Below are positions 62,101-64,000 of a stretch of DNA of 64,000 bases, piece by piece. The notes beneath the pieces were generated by a model. That model was not told the DNA's origin and searched no databases. It saw nothing but the letters and a program-made list of their open reading frames with translations. The position numbers were made by a program, and so were the translations under genes. This stretch comes from Rhynochetos jubatus (lineage: Eukaryota; Chordata; Aves; Eurypygiformes; Rhynochetidae). Numbering within the stretch: the stretch's first letter is position 1; the number at the start of each line of letters is the position of its first letter. The stretch is taken from NCBI GenBank assembly GCA_027574665.1, contig CM050658.1, forward strand, positions 19,790,317 to 19,854,316. The letters are read 5' to 3'.

Positions 62101-62998
62101 CCTTTTTACAAATTGAATTGCTGCACAGAAAGTTCAGACACACACACACACACCCCCCTCCCTTGTTCACTTCTCATGTCTCTGTCTGTGGAATGCCAGA
62201 AAAAGAACAATTTAAAAATAACCCTAAAAGTTACGTTAGCTTCGGAACAGTCTAACAAAGAAAGTGAAGTCAGAACTGCCATGTTGGTTTTGCACTTTAA
62301 GCAGTTTTAGAAGAGAAAGAAGAGCGCCAAGGAGCGAAAAATGCTTCTGTCTGTACAGGTACAGAGGCGGCAGAGGAGACAGGTGAGGTGACAGTTCAAC
62401 CAGTGCCCCTTGGAGGGCAGGCCAGGCAAGCAATCACACCAGGCTGCTTTGCACGGAGCTTCTTGCCCTGCCTTTACGTTCTCACACATGCACCCAGGAG
62501 CACTTGAAGAAAGGAACCACCGTCCTTTCCAGAACTCAGTTGTTCTCCCAGGTAAGAGCTGGTTTTACTGACAGATTACTTTGAGAGGCCACAGGTAAAC
62601 AAGCATGGTGATTTGTGCCTTTCGTACCAGCGAGGGGGAAGTCAGCCAAGTATTTCAGGGAAGACTTAGAGGTTGCACATTTGTCAGGACAGTAAACAGA
62701 GGGTAAGGCCACCTGTGGTCACCAAGATGGGCACACACTTACTGTCTCCAAGAATCAGCTCGACTTCCTCATCAGCATCAGAATCTTCATCTTCACCCTC
62801 ATCTCCCTCTTCCAGGAGGTTGGCAAGCTCCTCATCATCAGAGGGTGAGAAGTCATTTTCTCCATCCTCACCAGCATTCTCATTGTTCTCATCCTCCTCC
62901 AGTTCAGCCTCCAGCAGCTGATCTGTATCTAGTTCATCAAGGTCATCTGTATCATCATCATCTTCATCATCATCTTCCTCCTCTTGCTCCTCTTCCTC
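59083..62998 (-). CDS. DCAF1: DCAF1 (VprBP), last two coding exons, C-terminal 103 residues
   Basis: DCAF1 is the substrate receptor of the CUL4-DDB1 E3 ubiquitin ligase and works in the nucleus; its acidic tail also contacts regulators such as merlin. Only the tail is here: exon 62743-62998 (85 codons plus one base; 50 of 85 residues are Asp or Glu) and exon 59083-59141 (DSSDNSDLEDDIILSLNE, stop TGA as TCA at 59083-59085). The Thr codon spans the junction. Identity rests on the terminal DSSDNSDLEDDIILSLNE and the phrase TDDLDELDTDQLLEAELEE, both of which match my memory of vertebrate DCAF1. Position beside and convergent with RBM15B agrees. The WD40 and LisH parts lie beyond 64000. Confidence 0.93.
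59142..62742 (-). other. DCAF1 last intron (3.6 kb)
   Basis: Holds an A-run near 60013-60025, a 10-C run (61003-61012), a (CA)n stretch near 62140-62152 and an antisense MIR-like fossil (about 61925-62015). No other exon seen. Confidence 0.6.
61925..62015 (-). mobile_element. MIR-like SINE fossil, minus orientation
   Basis: Reads TTACCCCCATTTTACAGCTT, then GGAAATTAAAACC, then GAGTGGCTTGGCC, the reverse of the MIR core (ATCTGTAAAATGGGG-type words). This is a degraded amniote-age copy by family knowledge. Confidence 0.6.
62743..62998 (-). CDS. DCAF1: DCAF1 penultimate exon: acidic tail
   Basis: Acceptor TTTATAG, donor GTAAGT (minus strand). Starts EEEEQEEEDDDEDDDD in phase 0 and ends EEVELILGD plus one base. 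The coding strand is dominated by GAG/GAA/GAT codons, giving a long purine-rich run. Confidence 0.94.
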
Positions 62999-64000
62999 CT
63001 ATAAAGACAGGAAAATAGTCCATTGCAGACATTAAAACAAATGTAGAATAGAGTAAGAATAACGGAAGAAGACACACCTATAGCTTTCCCTTCTCCCCAT
63101 ATCCAGATATCACACATTATAAACACTTTCCCATCACCCACAGAAACACCTTCTCTCCACCAGTACAGAACATGGCATGCTAGATCCTTTTGCAGGCCTG
63201 CGAAGTCTGATCTGCAAGATGCTGGTGCAACACAGGTACCGTTGGCTCAAGCTCCTCTCCAGCAGTGGCCACCCACACCTGTCACCACAAGGCACTCTTG
63301 AGAAGGACATGCAGTGAGACCGGTTAATCCGTGGCTTTGTTGCTAGTCTTGTACAAACGGCTTTAGTTTCAACCGGACCAAGACCTCTACTTTGCAAACA
63401 GCATGCAGCACAGGATGATGTTCAGGCTCTCAGTCACTCCCGATTTAGGTGAGATGCAAAATGTAGGGAAAGATATTGTTAGCCTGAACCAAACCCCGAA
63501 TCACTCTGCTTCAGAACTGTTTAGAGCAGCCCAGAAGTCTCACCTATGGCATTTACCTGTGGATCAAGATCTTTATCAAGCCGTAAGAATTTGCATTCAA
63601 TAAAGCAACTGAATTTCTCATTGTACAAATCAAATCCTCCATGTCCAGTGGATAAAACTCGGTGGGAAGAAGCTGTTGCAGTCCTATCGTTCTTCCAGAC
63701 AAACAAGAGGCCAAAAAGTGCCATCACAAGCCAAGCTCCAGGAAGTCGCCAAGACTCAAAGAGCTCAATACACCCGCACATCTCAGTCACACCCTCTTTC
63801 TCTAAGCAAACGGTCTCAAGGGGCAGGAAGGCAGCTCTCAAGTCAGTCAGTCTTAACTGCCTCTTTGTTTTGGGAGGGAACACATTTTGCAAAATTATGA
63901 AGCAGTTAAGATAGGTATCTAACAACCCACTTCAGGGGTCAGTTTGGTCCTCAAGCTCACCCCACTCACACTGTGCTGCATCTTCAGATCTAAAAGGATG
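62999..64000 (-). other. DCAF1 intron, right edge of window
   Basis: The upstream DCAF1 exon, expected to end in an acidic DEEEDQ-type sequence, does not occur here, so it lies past 64000. No repeat recognised. Confidence 0.6.

Noticed and set aside
63557..63636. A minus-strand frame reading FDLYNEKFSCFIECKF then LDKDLDPQ, followed by a good donor (CAG|GTAAAT), as an extra DCAF1 exon
   Set aside because: DCAF1 just before its acidic tail should end in an acidic DEDEEEDQ-type sequence, which this is not; the candidate acceptor has no pyrimidine tract. Probably chance.
1..64000. CRISPR arrays, tRNA, rRNA, prokaryotic operons or defence systems
   Set aside because: Nothing of the kind is present; the window is ordinary vertebrate nuclear DNA with spliced genes.

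Overview
The window is vertebrate nuclear DNA, most likely from a bird. Several 5'-truncated CR1 retrotransposons with the avian 3' terminus (ATTCTGTG-type octamers) lie in introns. The genes are intron-rich with GT-AG boundaries, and two strong CpG islands are present. The gene order DOCK3(+) - MANF(+) - RBM15B(+) - DCAF1(-) is the one I know from human 3p21. I recognised the four genes by reading exon translations against remembered family members; no database search was possible. I did not try to name the species.

Layout. 1-39.8 kb: the 3' part of DOCK3, with 19 coding exons (1195-35762) whose phases all agree, giving the last 856 residues: most of the Rac-GEF DHR-2 domain and the serine/proline-rich tail. 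A long 3' UTR runs to about 39.77 kb. 39.8-44.6 kb: intergenic, with one possible antisense exon and a striking pair of adjacent perfect hairpins. 44.6-50.1 kb: MANF, complete in four exons (180 aa), from a CpG-island promoter. 50.1-53.6 kb: RBM15B, a complete single-exon gene of 923 aa whose start codon is only about 420 bp beyond the MANF poly(A) signal. 53.6-58.7 kb: GC-rich sequence between the convergent RBM15B and DCAF1 ends. 58.7-64 kb: the last two coding exons of DCAF1 on the minus strand, encoding its very acidic tail; the rest of DCAF1 lies beyond the right edge.

The four genes do not form a pathway: a neuronal Rac activator, an ER-stress protein, an m6A-writer/RNA-export adaptor and a CRL4 ubiquitin-ligase substrate receptor. 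Their proximity is conserved synteny, tightened here at the MANF/RBM15B junction.

I found no CRISPR array, prokaryotic system, intact mobile element, tRNA or rRNA. The more interesting signals are regulatory: a CR1 insertion reaching within about 19 bp of the MANF exon 3 acceptor; an in-frame upstream AUG that would bury the MANF signal peptide; a CpG-rich nested palindrome beside two TAATCC homeodomain sites exactly 10 bp apart in a DOCK3 intron; four Pumilio elements and two competing hairpins in the DOCK3 3' UTR; and lineage-specific homopolymer tracts in RBM15B.
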